This document shows positions 41,547-49,613 of a DNA stretch of 64,000 nucleotides, in pieces. Below the pieces are notes generated by a model that ran no database searches, had not been told where the DNA came from, and worked only from the letters and a program-made list of their open reading frames with translations. The translations under genes and the position numbers were made by a program. The stretch covers positions 8,246,001-8,310,000 of the forward strand of contig NZ_CP109592.1 in assembly GCF_036250675.1 (NCBI RefSeq), written 5' to 3'. How positions within the stretch are numbered: the first letter of the stretch is position 1; each line of letters opens with the position of its first letter. Origin of the DNA: Streptomyces sp. NBC_01689 (GTDB lineage Bacteria > Actinomycetota > Actinomycetes > Streptomycetales > Streptomycetaceae).

Positions 41547-42250
41547 ACCGGCCCCGTCCGTACGGCACAGAGCTCGACGTGCAGCGTGATCCCGTCGCCG
41601 GTCGGAACCCCGTCCGGTCCCCGCACGGAACACCCGTCGGGACCGGCGCCGGTGGCGGGCGCGAGACCTTCACCGGCGCCGGGAACGAGAGCCGGACCGG
41701 ACCCCCGGCCAGGGACAGGACCCGGACCCGGACCTGAACCCGAATCCGGACCTGACCCCGGACCCAGGCAGGTGCGTGGCACGTCGAGCGTGCCCGCGCA
41801 GCCGACCCGTTCGCGTCCGTGAGCGTCCCGGCCCGCCGCGCGCAGCTCCAGGTCGAGGTGGACGGGGAGTTCGACGTCCTTGATCCGGAGGCGTCCCGCG
41901 ACGCGGAGCCGGCCGGCACCCGTGTCGACGACGGCGGTGGAACGGAAGCTCATGAGGGGAAACGTCGCCGAGTCCAGGAACCCGGGGCCGGTGATCTGCG
42001 CGTCGCGCTCCGGTGAGCCCGTGTCCGCACTCCCCGTCTGCACACTGAGGTGGACCTCGGACGGGGCGGCCCGGGATGCGTCGAACCGGAGGAGCCCCTC
42101 GAACGCGGTGAAGGTCCCGCGGACGTCGGCGGTCGTGGCGCGCCGGGAGGCGAACCCGATCGTGCTGCGGACCGGATCGACGAGGTAGAGGCCGGCCGGC
42201 TCCTCGTGGGGAGCGGGAGGGGGGACGGTGGCTTCCTTGGAGTGGAACAT
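41534..42250 (-). CDS. YceI-family lipocalin-like protein with Gly/Pro repeat insertion
   Basis: The 238-residue protein contains the YceI fold (about residues 18-160): V-D-P-V-R-S-T-I-G-F-A-S-R, then V-R-G-T-F-T-A-F-E-G-L-L-R-F-D and F-P-L-M-S-F-R-S-T-A, which binds polyisoprenoids or quinone-like lipids. No signal peptide is seen, so it is probably cytoplasmic. The last third contains a G-P-G-S-G-P-D-S-type low-complexity run (about 163-210) before the final strand. Its 3' end overlaps the cytochrome b gene tail by 13 bp, convergently. A lipid-quinone carrier next to quinone enzymes fits, but is inference. Confidence 0.8.
   Translation of the reverse strand: MFHSKEATVPPPAPHEEPAGLYLVDPVRSTIGFASRRATTADVRGTFTAFEGLLRFDASRAAPSEVHLSVQTGSADTGSPERDAQITGPGFLDSATFPLMSFRSTAVVDTGAGRLRVAGRLRIKDVELPVHLDLELRAAGRDAHGRERVGCAGTLDVPRTCLGPGSGPDSGSGPGPGPVPGRGSGPALVPGAGEGLAPATGAGPDGCSVRGPDGVPTGDGITLHVELCAVRTGPVQSR
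41695..41770 (-). repeat. GGACCC/GGACCTGA-type tandem repeats inside the YceI gene
   Basis: Six-base units ACCCGG and ACCTGA alternate with small changes across 75 bp and encode the Gly-Pro-Ser run. It is an in-frame expansion in a gene whose relatives lack it. Confidence 0.6.
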
Positions 42251-42351
42251 GGCGAGGCGATTCTTCCGGGCGTGGATCTCGTAGGGGGACGATTGCGGAA
42301 AGCGGGCCGGCGCGCGGGCCGCGCCCGAGTCGGTGGGGGCCGTCGCGACGA

Positions 42352-42380
42352 CGGGCCCCTGCCGTGCCGGCAGGGGCCCG
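42352..42380 (-). terminator. Second hairpin downstream of the flavoprotein gene
   Basis: Perfect 13-bp arms CGGGCCCCTGCCG and CGGCAGGGGCCCG with loop TGC. Read on the minus strand it is the second hairpin after the stop at 42556. Confidence 0.65.
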
Positions 42381-42478
42381 CGGTGGTCACCACCGGTGCG
42401 CCGCCCGTGCGGCGCGCCGGGTCGCGGCAGCGCTCGCCTCGGGCTCCGTCCCGGTCACCTCCCGGGCACCGGGACAGC

Positions 42479-42508
42479 GCGGGTGCCCGGTCGTCACCGG
42501 GCACCCGC
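42479..42508 (-). terminator. First hairpin downstream of the flavoprotein gene
   Basis: Perfect 13-bp arms GCGGGTGCCCGGT and ACCGGGCACCCGC with loop CGTC, about 50 bp past the stop. Strong candidate terminator. Confidence 0.75.
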
Positions 42509-42555
42509 TCACCTGAGCGGCGCTGCCCCACGGCTCGGCGGGGGACCGTTCGGCG

Positions 42556-44286
42556 TCATTCGGCGAGTTTTCCTTCGGTCGAGACCTCCTCCATCAGGGA
42601 GGCGATCTCGTCCGGGACGGGCGGGATGCTCTCGTGGGTGATGCCGGTCGCCGGCGACCACACGAGGTTGACCCGCAGCGCGGGATCGAGGTCCGGGTAG
42701 TCGCTGCGGTTGTGGCAACCACGTGACTCACGGCGTTCCAGCGCCGCTTCGAGGGTGGCGCGGGCCGCCAGGGCGGCGGACAGCAGATCGAAGGCGTGCG
42801 CGAGGTCCTGGAAACCGGCGATGTCCGGGTGCACACCGACCTTCTCCATCCTCCTTTCGATCTCCGACAGCTCCGCGAGTCCGGCGCGCAGGCCCTCCTC
42901 GTTCCGGACGACTCCGGCGTGCTCGGTCATGGTGTTGCGGAGGGCGCGCTGCAGGGCACGGACGTTCTCCGGGCCGTCGGCGGCGAGGAGATCGTCGATC
43001 TCGGCGCGGGCCCGCGCGGTCGCCGACGCGGACCGCGTGTGCGAGGTGAGCGACCGTGAGTAGGCGGCGGCCGCCTGTCCCGTGATGCGGCCGAAGACCA
43101 GCAGCTCGATGAGGCTGTTGCCGCCCAGGCGGTTGGCGCCGTGCAGCCCGCTCGACGCCTCACCGATGGCGTACAGGCCACGGACGTCGGTGCTGTGGTC
43201 CTCGGGGCGCACCCACACCCCGCCCATCGAGTAGTGCGCGGTCGGCGCGATCTCGATCGGATCGCGGGTGATGTCCAGCATCTGCAGTTCCAGCAGCGTC
43301 TGGTACACGCGGGGGAGGCGCGTCATGATCGTCTGACGTGGCAGATGGGAGACGTCCAGCCACACGCCGCCGTTGGGGGTCCCCCGACCCTCCTTGATCT
43401 CCGTGTAGGAGGCCAGGGCGACCCGGTCGCGGGTGGACAGTTCCATCCGGGCGGGGTCGTAGCGGGACATGAACCGCTCGCCGAGCGCGTTGCGCAGGAT
43501 CCCGCCCTCGCCCCGGGCCGCCTCGCTGACCAGGGTTCCGGCCGCGTTCTCCGGCTCGATGATCCCGGAGGGATGGAACTGGACCAGCTCGGGGTCGCGC
43601 AGCCGCGCGCCCGCCTCCACCGCCAGGCGGAAGGAGTCGCCGGTGTTCTCGTCGCGCCGTGACGACGTGCGCCGCCAGATACGGGTGTGGCCGCCCGCGG
43701 CGAGGATCACCGCGTCGGCGTGGATGAGGTAGCGCGTCCCGTCGGTGAGGTCGAAGCCGTAGGCGCCGAAGACGGCGCCGTCGTGGACCAGGAGCCGGGT
43801 GATGTAGACACCGTCGAGCACCGGGATGCCGAGCTGCGCGGCGCGTCCGACGAGGGTGCGCTGGATCTCCAGGCCGGTGTAGTCGCCGGCGAAGGCGGTC
43901 CGCCGGAACTTGTGGGCGCCGAAGAAGCGTTGGCTGATCCGGCCGTCCTCCTCCCGGGCGAAGGCCATGCCGTAGCGTTCCAGGTCGTCGATCCCGCGTG
44001 CGGCGCCCTGGGTGACGATCTGCGTCGTCCGGGGGTCGGCGAGGAGATAGCTCTCCTTGAGGGTGTCCGCCGCGTGCTGCTGCCAGCTGTCCTCGGGATC
44101 CATGGTGGACAGCGCCGCGTTGATGCCTCCCGCGGCGAGTGCCGTGTGGGCGTCGTCCTTGGGGCGTTTGCCGACCGCGAGGACGTCGACGCCGGCCTCG
44201 GCCAGTTCGATGGCCGCGCGCAGCCCGGCACCCCCGGTGCCGATCACCAGCACCCCGGTGGAGAGACGTCGTTCGGTGATGACCAC
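42556..44286 (-). CDS. Orphan FAD-dependent fumarate reductase / succinate dehydrogenase-type flavoprotein
   Basis: The 576-residue protein is a FrdA/SdhA/L-aspartate-oxidase superfamily flavoprotein. It has FAD motif V-I-G-T-G-G-A-G-L-R-A-A-I-E (about 14-27), H-T-A-L-A-A-G-G-I-N-A-A (flavin-attachment region), substrate-binding Q-F-H-P-S-G-I, an arginine-containing T-R-D-R-V and C-terminal Y-A-I-G-E-A-S-S-G-L-H-G-A-N-R-L-G-G-N-S. No iron-sulfur or membrane anchor gene is nearby, so either it pairs with subunits elsewhere or it uses a soluble donor. L-aspartate oxidase is the main alternative, but no nadA or nadC is adjacent. GTG 44286 follows GGAG. Confidence 0.82.
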   Translation of the reverse strand: MVITERRLSTGVLVIGTGGAGLRAAIELAEAGVDVLAVGKRPKDDAHTALAAGGINAALSTMDPEDSWQQHAADTLKESYLLADPRTTQIVTQGAARGIDDLERYGMAFAREEDGRISQRFFGAHKFRRTAFAGDYTGLEIQRTLVGRAAQLGIPVLDGVYITRLLVHDGAVFGAYGFDLTDGTRYLIHADAVILAAGGHTRIWRRTSSRRDENTGDSFRLAVEAGARLRDPELVQFHPSGIIEPENAAGTLVSEAARGEGGILRNALGERFMSRYDPARMELSTRDRVALASYTEIKEGRGTPNGGVWLDVSHLPRQTIMTRLPRVYQTLLELQMLDITRDPIEIAPTAHYSMGGVWVRPEDHSTDVRGLYAIGEASSGLHGANRLGGNSLIELLVFGRITGQAAAAYSRSLTSHTRSASATARARAEIDDLLAADGPENVRALQRALRNTMTEHAGVVRNEEGLRAGLAELSEIERRMEKVGVHPDIAGFQDLAHAFDLLSAALAARATLEAALERRESRGCHNRSDYPDLDPALRVNLVWSPATGITHESIPPVPDEIASLMEEVSTEGKLAE

Positions 44287-44644
44287 GGTTTGCTCCGATC
44301 GCGTGGGTTGTCATCACTACGACCGGGTCGTCCGGGGGTTTGTGACACCGGGGGACCGGGGACCGGTCGGCTGAGCCGCACCGCCCCGGCTACGACGACA
44401 GCGTGACCGTTGTCGGTGTCGCCCCGCGGGTCGGCTCGCGCAGGGGCGGAGCGCGTCGGCCCTGGCCAGGAGCGGGGCGGGCGGCCGCGCGGTCCACACC
44501 GGGCCACCTCACCACGAGGCCGACGCACAGGATGGCCGACGTCCCCCGGGTCCCGGCCGAGGGCGACGGTCGCCTCCCCGCCCCGGCATGCGGTGGCCCG
44601 GCTCTCGCCGGAGGACGGTGACACGGACCGTGCCGAAGGAGGTC
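44287..44644. other. Intergenic region upstream of the flavoprotein gene
   Basis: Contains the ECF-type promoter at 44321-44347. The remaining 300 bp up to the ECF41 gene end show no gene. Confidence 0.5.
44321..44347 (-). promoter_or_regulatory. ECF-type promoter of the flavoprotein gene: TGTCACA-N16-GGTCGT
   Basis: On the minus strand TGTCACA spans 44347-44341, 16-nt spacer, GGTCGT at 44324-44319, giving a leader of roughly 25 nt to the GTG at 44286. Confidence 0.7.
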
Positions 44645-45541
44645 TCAGGCGCTCAGCGAGGCGGCGTACGGCTTCAGTTTGGCGGGGTTCATGACCCACA
44701 TGATGCGTTCGATGCCGCGCTCCGAGACGTCCACGGAGAGCAGGGCCACGGGGTTGCCGTCGACCGAGACGAGGACGGCGGGGCCTCCGTTGGCCTCGAC
44801 CCAGCGCACCTCCGTCGGGGGCCAGAAGCGCGGGGCGAAGGCGACGAGGTACTTGCTGACGTGCGGGCGCCCGACGACCGGGATCCTGGACGCGCCGCGG
44901 ATGCCTCCGCCGTCCGAATAGCTGACGACGTCGGCGCTGAGCACGTCCTCCAGGGCGGACAGACTGCCCGTCTTGGCCGCGACGAGGAAGACCTCCAGCA
45001 GTCTGCGGTGGGCGGCGGGGGTGACGGGCTCCCTCCGCTCCGCGGCGAGGTGTTTGCGGGCCCGGCTGACCAGCTGACGCGTGTTGGCCTCGCTGGTCTC
45101 CAGGATGTCCGCGATCTGCCCGTACGGGTAGGCGAAGGCCTCCCGCAGGACGTACGCGGCCCGCTCGACCGGGTTGAGCTTCTCCAGCAGGAAGAGGACG
45201 GCCATGTCGAGGGCCTCGGCCCGTTCCGCGCCCAACTGGGGGTCCACACTGGTGTCGACGGGCTCGGGCAGCCAGGGCCCGATGTACGTCTCGCGCCGCA
45301 CCCGGGCGGACTGGGCCAGATTGATCGCCAGCCGGGCGGTGATCGTGGCGAGGAACGCCGCGGGTTCGTGGATGCCGGTGCGGTCCGTCTTCTGCCAGCG
45401 CAGCCAGGTCTCCTGCACGATGTCCTCGGCCTCCGTCGCGCTGCCGAGCACGCGGTAGGCGATGCCGAAGAGCTGGGGACGGGCCGCGACGAAATCCCTC
45501 GTTGCCTGATCGAGGGCGTCTGCGTCATCCCCGGCGGACAT
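44645..45541 (-). CDS. ECF41-type (SigJ-like) RNA polymerase sigma factor with fused SnoaL domain
   Basis: This 298-residue sigma factor has region 2 at about 15-85 (L-F-G-I-A-Y-R-V-L-G-S-A-x-E-A-E-D-I-V-Q-E-T-W) and region 4 at about 105-170 (Y-G-Q-I-A-D-I-L-E-T-S-E-A-N-T-R-Q-L-V-S-R-A-R). All ECF41 marks are present: W-L-P-E-P at 90-94, D-G-G-G at 210-213 and N-P-A-K-L at 285-289. In this group the SnoaL-like C-terminus regulates activity in cis and no anti-sigma gene exists. Typical targets are carboxymuconolactone decarboxylases, oxidoreductases and epimerases; an AhpD/CMD gene with a matching promoter is 4.5 kb away. No matching promoter was found upstream of this gene itself. Confidence 0.92.
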   Translation of the reverse strand: MSAGDDADALDQATRDFVAARPQLFGIAYRVLGSATEAEDIVQETWLRWQKTDRTGIHEPAAFLATITARLAINLAQSARVRRETYIGPWLPEPVDTSVDPQLGAERAEALDMAVLFLLEKLNPVERAAYVLREAFAYPYGQIADILETSEANTRQLVSRARKHLAAERREPVTPAAHRRLLEVFLVAAKTGSLSALEDVLSADVVSYSDGGGIRGASRIPVVGRPHVSKYLVAFAPRFWPPTEVRWVEANGGPAVLVSVDGNPVALLSVDVSERGIERIMWVMNPAKLKPYAASLSA

Positions 45542-45715
45542 GGAACTCCTTCAGGTCTGGGTCCTCGATGTTACCGGCTGTCACCGCGGGACGCATGGCG
45601 GCGGCCGGCGTCCCGCGTTGACAGCCGGGCCTCGTGTTGTGCTCCCGAGGGGACCCGTGCACGCTTGATCAGCGGCGGACGCCGCCGCCGCGGACCATCA
45701 CGGAGGGAGTCGCGG

Positions 45716-46159
45716 GTGCCGGACAACGACTCGTCGGGCGGAGCGCCGGACACGCCGGGTTACGGGGCGTGGAGGACGGCGGTGACGGTCCTGCAGGAGG
45801 CCGAACCTCCTCACATCCCCGAGGGTGCCTCCGGGATGACGATCCTCGTCCAGTGGCCGCCCGGAGACCCGGGAACCCCTCCGCACCGGCACACGGGCCC
45901 GGCCTTCGGCTACGTCATCGAGGGCGAGGTGCGTTTCGAGCTCGAAGGCGAACCGGAACGCGTCGTGAAGGCCGGTGAGACGTTCTGGGAGCCGGGCGGC
46001 GACGTCATCCACTACCAGGACGGAAACGCCCGTACGGACGCGCCCTGCCGCTTCGTGGTGACCATGCTCTGCGCGCCGGGCACGCCGATGCTCACGCTGG
46101 TCGACGAGGACGAACTGGCCCGGCGGGCCCACCTGCGGGCGCCGCGCCCCGGGGGCTGA
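45716..46159 (+). CDS. Cupin-domain protein
   Basis: The 147-residue single-cupin protein has H-R-H-T-G-P-A-F-G-Y-V-I-E-G-E (motif 1, with two His and the loop of a metal-binding cupin) and F-W-E-P-G-G-D-V-I-H (motif 2). A C-terminal R-F-V-V-T-M-L-C region follows. GTG 45716 follows GGAGGGAG. A TTGACA lies at 45618 but no clear -10. Function not assigned; small cupins include dioxygenases, isomerases and sugar-binding proteins. Confidence 0.8.
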   Translation: MPDNDSSGGAPDTPGYGAWRTAVTVLQEAEPPHIPEGASGMTILVQWPPGDPGTPPHRHTGPAFGYVIEGEVRFELEGEPERVVKAGETFWEPGGDVIHYQDGNARTDAPCRFVVTMLCAPGTPMLTLVDEDELARRAHLRAPRPGG

Positions 46160-46218
46160 GCGTCCTGGTCCTCCGCGCCGGGCCGGCATCCGGTCCCTCC
46201 GGACGGTCCGGCGCCTCC

Positions 46219-46251
46219 CCGGGCGGTCCGGCGTTCCGCCGCGCCGCCCGG
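46219..46251. terminator. Hairpin between two convergent cupin genes
   Basis: CCGGGCGG (46219-46226) pairs with CCGCCCGG (46244-46251) around a 17-nt region that can itself partly pair. Candidate bidirectional terminator in the 99-bp gap. Confidence 0.5.
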
Positions 46252-46258
46252 ACAGCCC

Positions 46259-46741
46259 TCAGTCCACGAAGTACGAGTCGTGCTCGAGGAGGAAGGCGGT
46301 GCGCTCCTCGTCGGTCGCGTCCGCGAGCTGTGACAGCTTCTCGAAGTACTCCTCGCGCGGGGCCCCGGGGGTGAAGAGGAGCAGCATGTCGGCCGGTGCG
46401 TCCGAGTCGTTGCGGAACGCGTGCAGTCCGCCCTGCGGCACATGGAGGAAGTCGCCCTGCCGGGCGTCGACCCACTGTGCGCCGTCGAAGAGGCGGACCG
46501 TGCCGTGGAGGATGAAGAAGGACTCCGAGATGGTCTTGTGGAAGTGGGTCTTCGGGCCGCCCGCGTGCGGACGCATCTCGACCCGGTAGAGCCCGAACTC
46601 CCCGCGCGTCGTGTTCGTGGTCGCCAGATAGTGGATGGCGTCACCGCCCGCCGTGCCCACGTCCGGCGGGGTGTCCGCCGGCCGGAAGTCCGCGCTGACC
46701 TCTCCGTCGGTCCCCGTGTACACCTGCTTCGGGTACGACAT
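46259..46741 (-). CDS. Cupin-domain protein, quercetinase/oxalate-decarboxylase-like
   Basis: The 160-residue protein has H-F-H-K-T-I-S-E-S-F-F-I-L-H-G-T-V (metal-binding motif 1) and G-D-F-L-H-V-P-Q-G-G-L-H-A-F (motif 2). F-T-P-G-A-P-R-E-E-Y-F follows; this is typical of small actinobacterial cupins annotated as dioxygenase-like. ATG 46741 follows AAGGGGA. It has the ECF-type promoter sequence upstream, placing it in the proposed ECF41 set. Confidence 0.83.
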   Translation of the reverse strand: MSYPKQVYTGTDGEVSADFRPADTPPDVGTAGGDAIHYLATTNTTRGEFGLYRVEMRPHAGGPKTHFHKTISESFFILHGTVRLFDGAQWVDARQGDFLHVPQGGLHAFRNDSDAPADMLLLFTPGAPREEYFEKLSQLADATDEERTAFLLEHDSYFVD

Positions 46742-46801
46742 GTCGATCGTCCCCTTCCCGTGTCGATTGCGCCGCGTCCACTGCGCTGCGTCCACCGGAA
46801 C

Positions 46802-46828
46802 GACCGGACGGGACCGGCGTGTGTGACA
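46802..46828 (-). promoter_or_regulatory. ECF-type promoter of the cupin gene: TGTCACA-N16-GGTCG
   Basis: On the minus strand TGTCACA spans 46828-46822, 16-nt spacer, GGTC at 46805-46802. Leader of about 55 nt to the cupin start. Confidence 0.7.
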
Positions 46829-46864
46829 CCTGGGTGATGTCGGCGCGGGCCCGGGCGGGCCGGT

Positions 46865-47491
46865 TCAGCCGAGCCGCGGCCGGTCGGGCGGCCGCTCCGG
46901 CAGGGGTCCTGCCCCGGTGGCCCGCAGGCCGTCGAGGGCCAGCTCCAGGTAGCGCCGCCACGCCTGCGGCCGGGTGGCCAGCAGGGGCGCGGCGGTCTGA
47001 TGGATGCCGCCGAGCAGCAGGACGACGTCCGTCCCCGTGATGTCGCCCCGGACGGCGCCCTGTTCGCGCGCCCGGGCGGTCAGCGCCTCGGCCGCCTCGC
47101 AGAGGACGCCGATGGTGTCCCGCACCCCGGAGTGCTGCAGGGAGGGGCGCCCGATCACCTCGCAGAACGCCCGGTCGGCGGCGAGCAGTTCGACCCCGTC
47201 GGTCATGAACTCCCGTAGTGCCGAGTCCGCGTCGTCGGCCGTGAGCAGTCGCCGCGCCGATCGGATGAGCCGGTCGAGCAGTTGGAGCGTGATGGCGGCG
47301 AGCAACTCCTCCTTGGAGGCGAAGTGCCGGAACACCGTGCCCTTGGCGAGACCGGCGCGCTGGGCGATCTCACCGATCGGGACGTCGACCCCGTGCTCCG
47401 CGAACGCCGCTCGTGCGGCCTCCAGCAACAGACCGCGATTACGCACCATGTCGGCCCGCTGGCCGGCGGTGGCGGCCGTCGTACCCGTCAT
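46865..47491 (-). CDS. TetR/AcrR family regulator
   Basis: The 208-residue protein has a TetR HTH at about 15-60 (N-R-G-L-L-L-E-A-A-R-A-A-F, G-L-A-K-G-T-V-F-R-H-F) and an SbtR-like C-terminal domain. ATG 47491. It is divergent from an SDR gene with two matched palindromes between, so it probably represses that SDR and itself. Confidence 0.85.
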   Translation of the reverse strand: MTGTTAATAGQRADMVRNRGLLLEAARAAFAEHGVDVPIGEIAQRAGLAKGTVFRHFASKEELLAAITLQLLDRLIRSARRLLTADDADSALREFMTDGVELLAADRAFCEVIGRPSLQHSGVRDTIGVLCEAAEALTARAREQGAVRGDITGTDVVLLLGGIHQTAAPLLATRPQAWRRYLELALDGLRATGAGPLPERPPDRPRLG

Positions 47492-47527
47492 GTGCGCCTC
47501 CTCACGACGACGACCTTACCACCAACG

Positions 47528-47586
47528 TGACCGCGGGGTCAGGTTAGCTGCTACGGTCAACATGACCCGGCGGTCATCTTCTGGCC
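47528..47586. promoter_or_regulatory. Two TGACC-N4-GGTCA operators between TetR and SDR genes
   Basis: TGACCGCGGGGTCA at 47528-47541 and TGACCCGGCGGTCA at 47573-47586 are the same site in opposite orientations (one is near the reverse complement of the other), centre to centre 45 bp. They probably flank the SDR promoter. Confidence 0.65.
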
Positions 47587-47658
47587 CGCCTGTTTCCGGC
47601 TGCCCCGAGGGCCCGGCGGGTCCCCCTGCTTGAACCACGAACCTCTTGGGAGAAACCT

Positions 47659-48396
47659 GTGAACACCACTCTGGAAGGCAGAGTCGTCCTCGTCACCGGC
47701 GCGTCGTCGGGCATCGGACGGGCCGTCGCGATCGCCCTGTCGAAGGCGGGTGCCCGGGTCGCGGCCGGTGCCCGGCGGGCCGACCGGGTGCGCTCGCTCG
47801 CCGACGACGCCCCCGGCGAGCTGCTCGCCCTCGACCTGGACGTCACCGAACCGCGGTCGGTGCGCGACGCGGTCGAGGCCACCGTCGAGCGCTTCGGCGC
47901 CCTCGACGCCCTGGTGAACAACGCGGGCGTGATGCTCAGCGGACCGATCCTGGGCGCGGACACCACGGAGTGGACCCGCATGGTCGAGACCAACCTGCTC
48001 GGGTCCATGTACGCGGTCCACTCCGCCCTGCCGCACCTGCTGCGGAGCAAGGGGGCCGTCGTGCAGATCTCCTCCACGTCGGGGCGCACCTCGTCGGCCG
48101 CGAGCGGGGTGTACGCGGCGACCAAGTTCGGTGTCAACGCCTTCTCGGAGGCCCTGCGCCAGGAGGTCACCGAACAGGGCGTGCGCGTCGTCGTGGTGGA
48201 ACCCGGGTTCGTGGCCACCGAACTGACCAGCCACATCACCGACCCCGGCATCCAGGCCATGGCGAAGTCCATGGCCGAGTCCATGCGGACGCTCCGGGCC
48301 GAGGACGTGGCCGGCGCCGTGCTGTACGCGCTCTCCCAGCCCGAGCACGTCGCCGTCAACGAGATCCTGATCCGGCCCACCGACCAGGCCCGCTGA
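47659..48396 (+). CDS. Short-chain dehydrogenase/reductase
   Basis: The 245-residue classical SDR has V-T-G-A-S-S-G-I-G-R at residues 12-21, N-N-A-G-V at about 90, catalytic S-S-T-S-G region then Y-A-A-T-K (Tyr and Lys of the triad) and V-E-P-G-F-V-A-T-E. NAD(P)-dependent; substrate unknown. GTG 47659 follows GGGAGAA. It converges with another SDR gene. Confidence 0.9.
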   Translation: MNTTLEGRVVLVTGASSGIGRAVAIALSKAGARVAAGARRADRVRSLADDAPGELLALDLDVTEPRSVRDAVEATVERFGALDALVNNAGVMLSGPILGADTTEWTRMVETNLLGSMYAVHSALPHLLRSKGAVVQISSTSGRTSSAASGVYAATKFGVNAFSEALRQEVTEQGVRVVVVEPGFVATELTSHITDPGIQAMAKSMAESMRTLRAEDVAGAVLYALSQPEHVAVNEILIRPTDQAR

Positions 48397-48429
48397 GCCC
48401 GGTCGCACGCCCGGCACCGCGGAGCCGGC

Positions 48430-48461
48430 CCCGGACCGCACAGGTTGCCCGGCGGTCCGGG
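48430..48461. terminator. Hairpin between convergent SDR genes
   Basis: CCCGGACCG (48430-48438) pairs with CGGTCCGGG (48453-48461) across a 14-nt loop. A second palindrome, CCCCCGGCCGGGGG, follows at 48473-48486. Confidence 0.55.
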
Positions 48462-48518
48462 ACCGGGCCGCACCCCCGGCCGGGGGAGTGCCGTCGGGCA
48501 CGGCCGTGACGCGGCGGT

Positions 48519-49283
48519 TCAGACGAGTTCGAGTCCGCCGTCGATCGTGAGCACCTGACCGGTCAGCTGCGTGTTCAGGGGGTCGGCGACGCGCAGGATC
48601 CACTCCGCGACGTCCGCCGCCTCGCCGAGCCGGCCGGTCGGGATGCGCTCGCGTTCGTGGGCGCGCAGTTCGTCGATGGCGTCCGGGGAGAGGCCGGCCG
48701 CGACCAGGACGTCCGTCCTCGTGGGTCCGGGGGCGACCGCGTTGACCCGTACTCCCTCGGAGGCGAGCTCCAGGGCCCAGCTCCGCGTCAGCTGTTCCAG
48801 CGCGGCCTTGGTGGCGGCGTAGTGGGCTCCGCCGGCCAGGGGGCGGTGCCCGTAGGTGCTGGAGACGTTGACGATGGAACCCGAGGACGCCCGCAGGTGG
48901 GGCAGCGCCGCGTGGGCGAGCATGCTCGGCGCCGTCACATTGAGGTCGAACAGGCCGGTGATGACCGACCGGTCGCTCTCCGCGAGAGGCATCACGGCTG
49001 TGGAACCCGCGTTGTTCACCAGTACGTCGATCCGGCCCCAGCGCTCCACCGCGGCGGCCACCACCGTGTCGGCGGCGTCCGCCTCGCGGATGTCGATCGG
49101 CAGGACCGCGATACCGGCGTGGGCGTGGGCCGTCTCCGCCAGGGCGTCCTTCCGGCGCCCCACACCGAGGACTTGTGCCCCCGACTCCGCGAGGGCGATC
49201 GCGGTGGCGCGGCCGATGCCCGACCCCGCTCCGGTGACGATCGCGACAAGGTCATTGAATCGATGGGCGGTTGAGCTGGGCAT
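48519..49283 (-). CDS. Short-chain dehydrogenase/reductase
   Basis: The 254-residue classical SDR has T-G-A-G-S-G-I-G-R near residue 17, N-N-A-G-S, active-site Ser in S-S-T-Y, then Y-A-A-T-K, and the C-terminal cofactor-site V-A-P-G-P-T-R-T-D. It ends in T-I-D-G-G-L, as in 3-oxoacyl-ACP-reductase-like SDRs. The 330 bp upstream (49284-49613) show no gene. Confidence 0.9.
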   Translation of the reverse strand: MPSSTAHRFNDLVAIVTGAGSGIGRATAIALAESGAQVLGVGRRKDALAETAHAHAGIAVLPIDIREADAADTVVAAAVERWGRIDVLVNNAGSTAVMPLAESDRSVITGLFDLNVTAPSMLAHAALPHLRASSGSIVNVSSTYGHRPLAGGAHYAATKAALEQLTRSWALELASEGVRVNAVAPGPTRTDVLVAAGLSPDAIDELRAHERERIPTGRLGEAADVAEWILRVADPLNTQLTGQVLTIDGGLELV

Positions 49284-49613
49284 GGGTTTCCCCTTGTCGA
49301 AGTGCGTGCGACGTGCGTGGGCATGTGACGTGCGTCGGGACGCGACGTCCCCGGGCAGGCGACGGCCGCGGGAGTGCGACGGGCGGAGGCCTGCGACCCG
49401 CGGGGGGACGGCGGGCCGGAGGTCCGAAGGAGGGTCCCTCGGACGGCGGCTCGGGTGGGCGTCACCCGTCGGAGATCCGCGGGCCCCGGGCGCGCGCCGT
49501 GCGTCGGCGGGGCGGAGGCGTCCGCCCGCGCGGAGGACGCCGGTGGTCCGCCTCCGCGCCGTGGGTCGGGGCGGCGTGGGGACGGACCGGTCCGGGCGGG
49601 GGCCGGGCGTCGA
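49284..49613. other. Intergenic region between CMD and SDR genes
   Basis: 330 bp without a gene. GACGTGCGT occurs at 49310 and 49327 (period 17), a weak direct repeat upstream of the SDR start; otherwise nothing. Confidence 0.45.

Larger units (their letters stand above)
42251..42555. other. Intergenic region with two strong hairpins
   Basis: Between the flavoprotein gene and the YceI gene, both on the minus strand. Contains hairpins at 42352-42380 and 42479-42508 and the YceI upstream region. No gene seen. Confidence 0.5.

Noticed and set aside
45576..45625. TGTCACC and TTGACA elements between the ECF41 gene and the cupin gene as a sigma promoter
   Set aside because: TGTCACC differs from the conserved heptamer, has no GGTC at the right spacing, and the TTGACA lacks a convincing -10 element.
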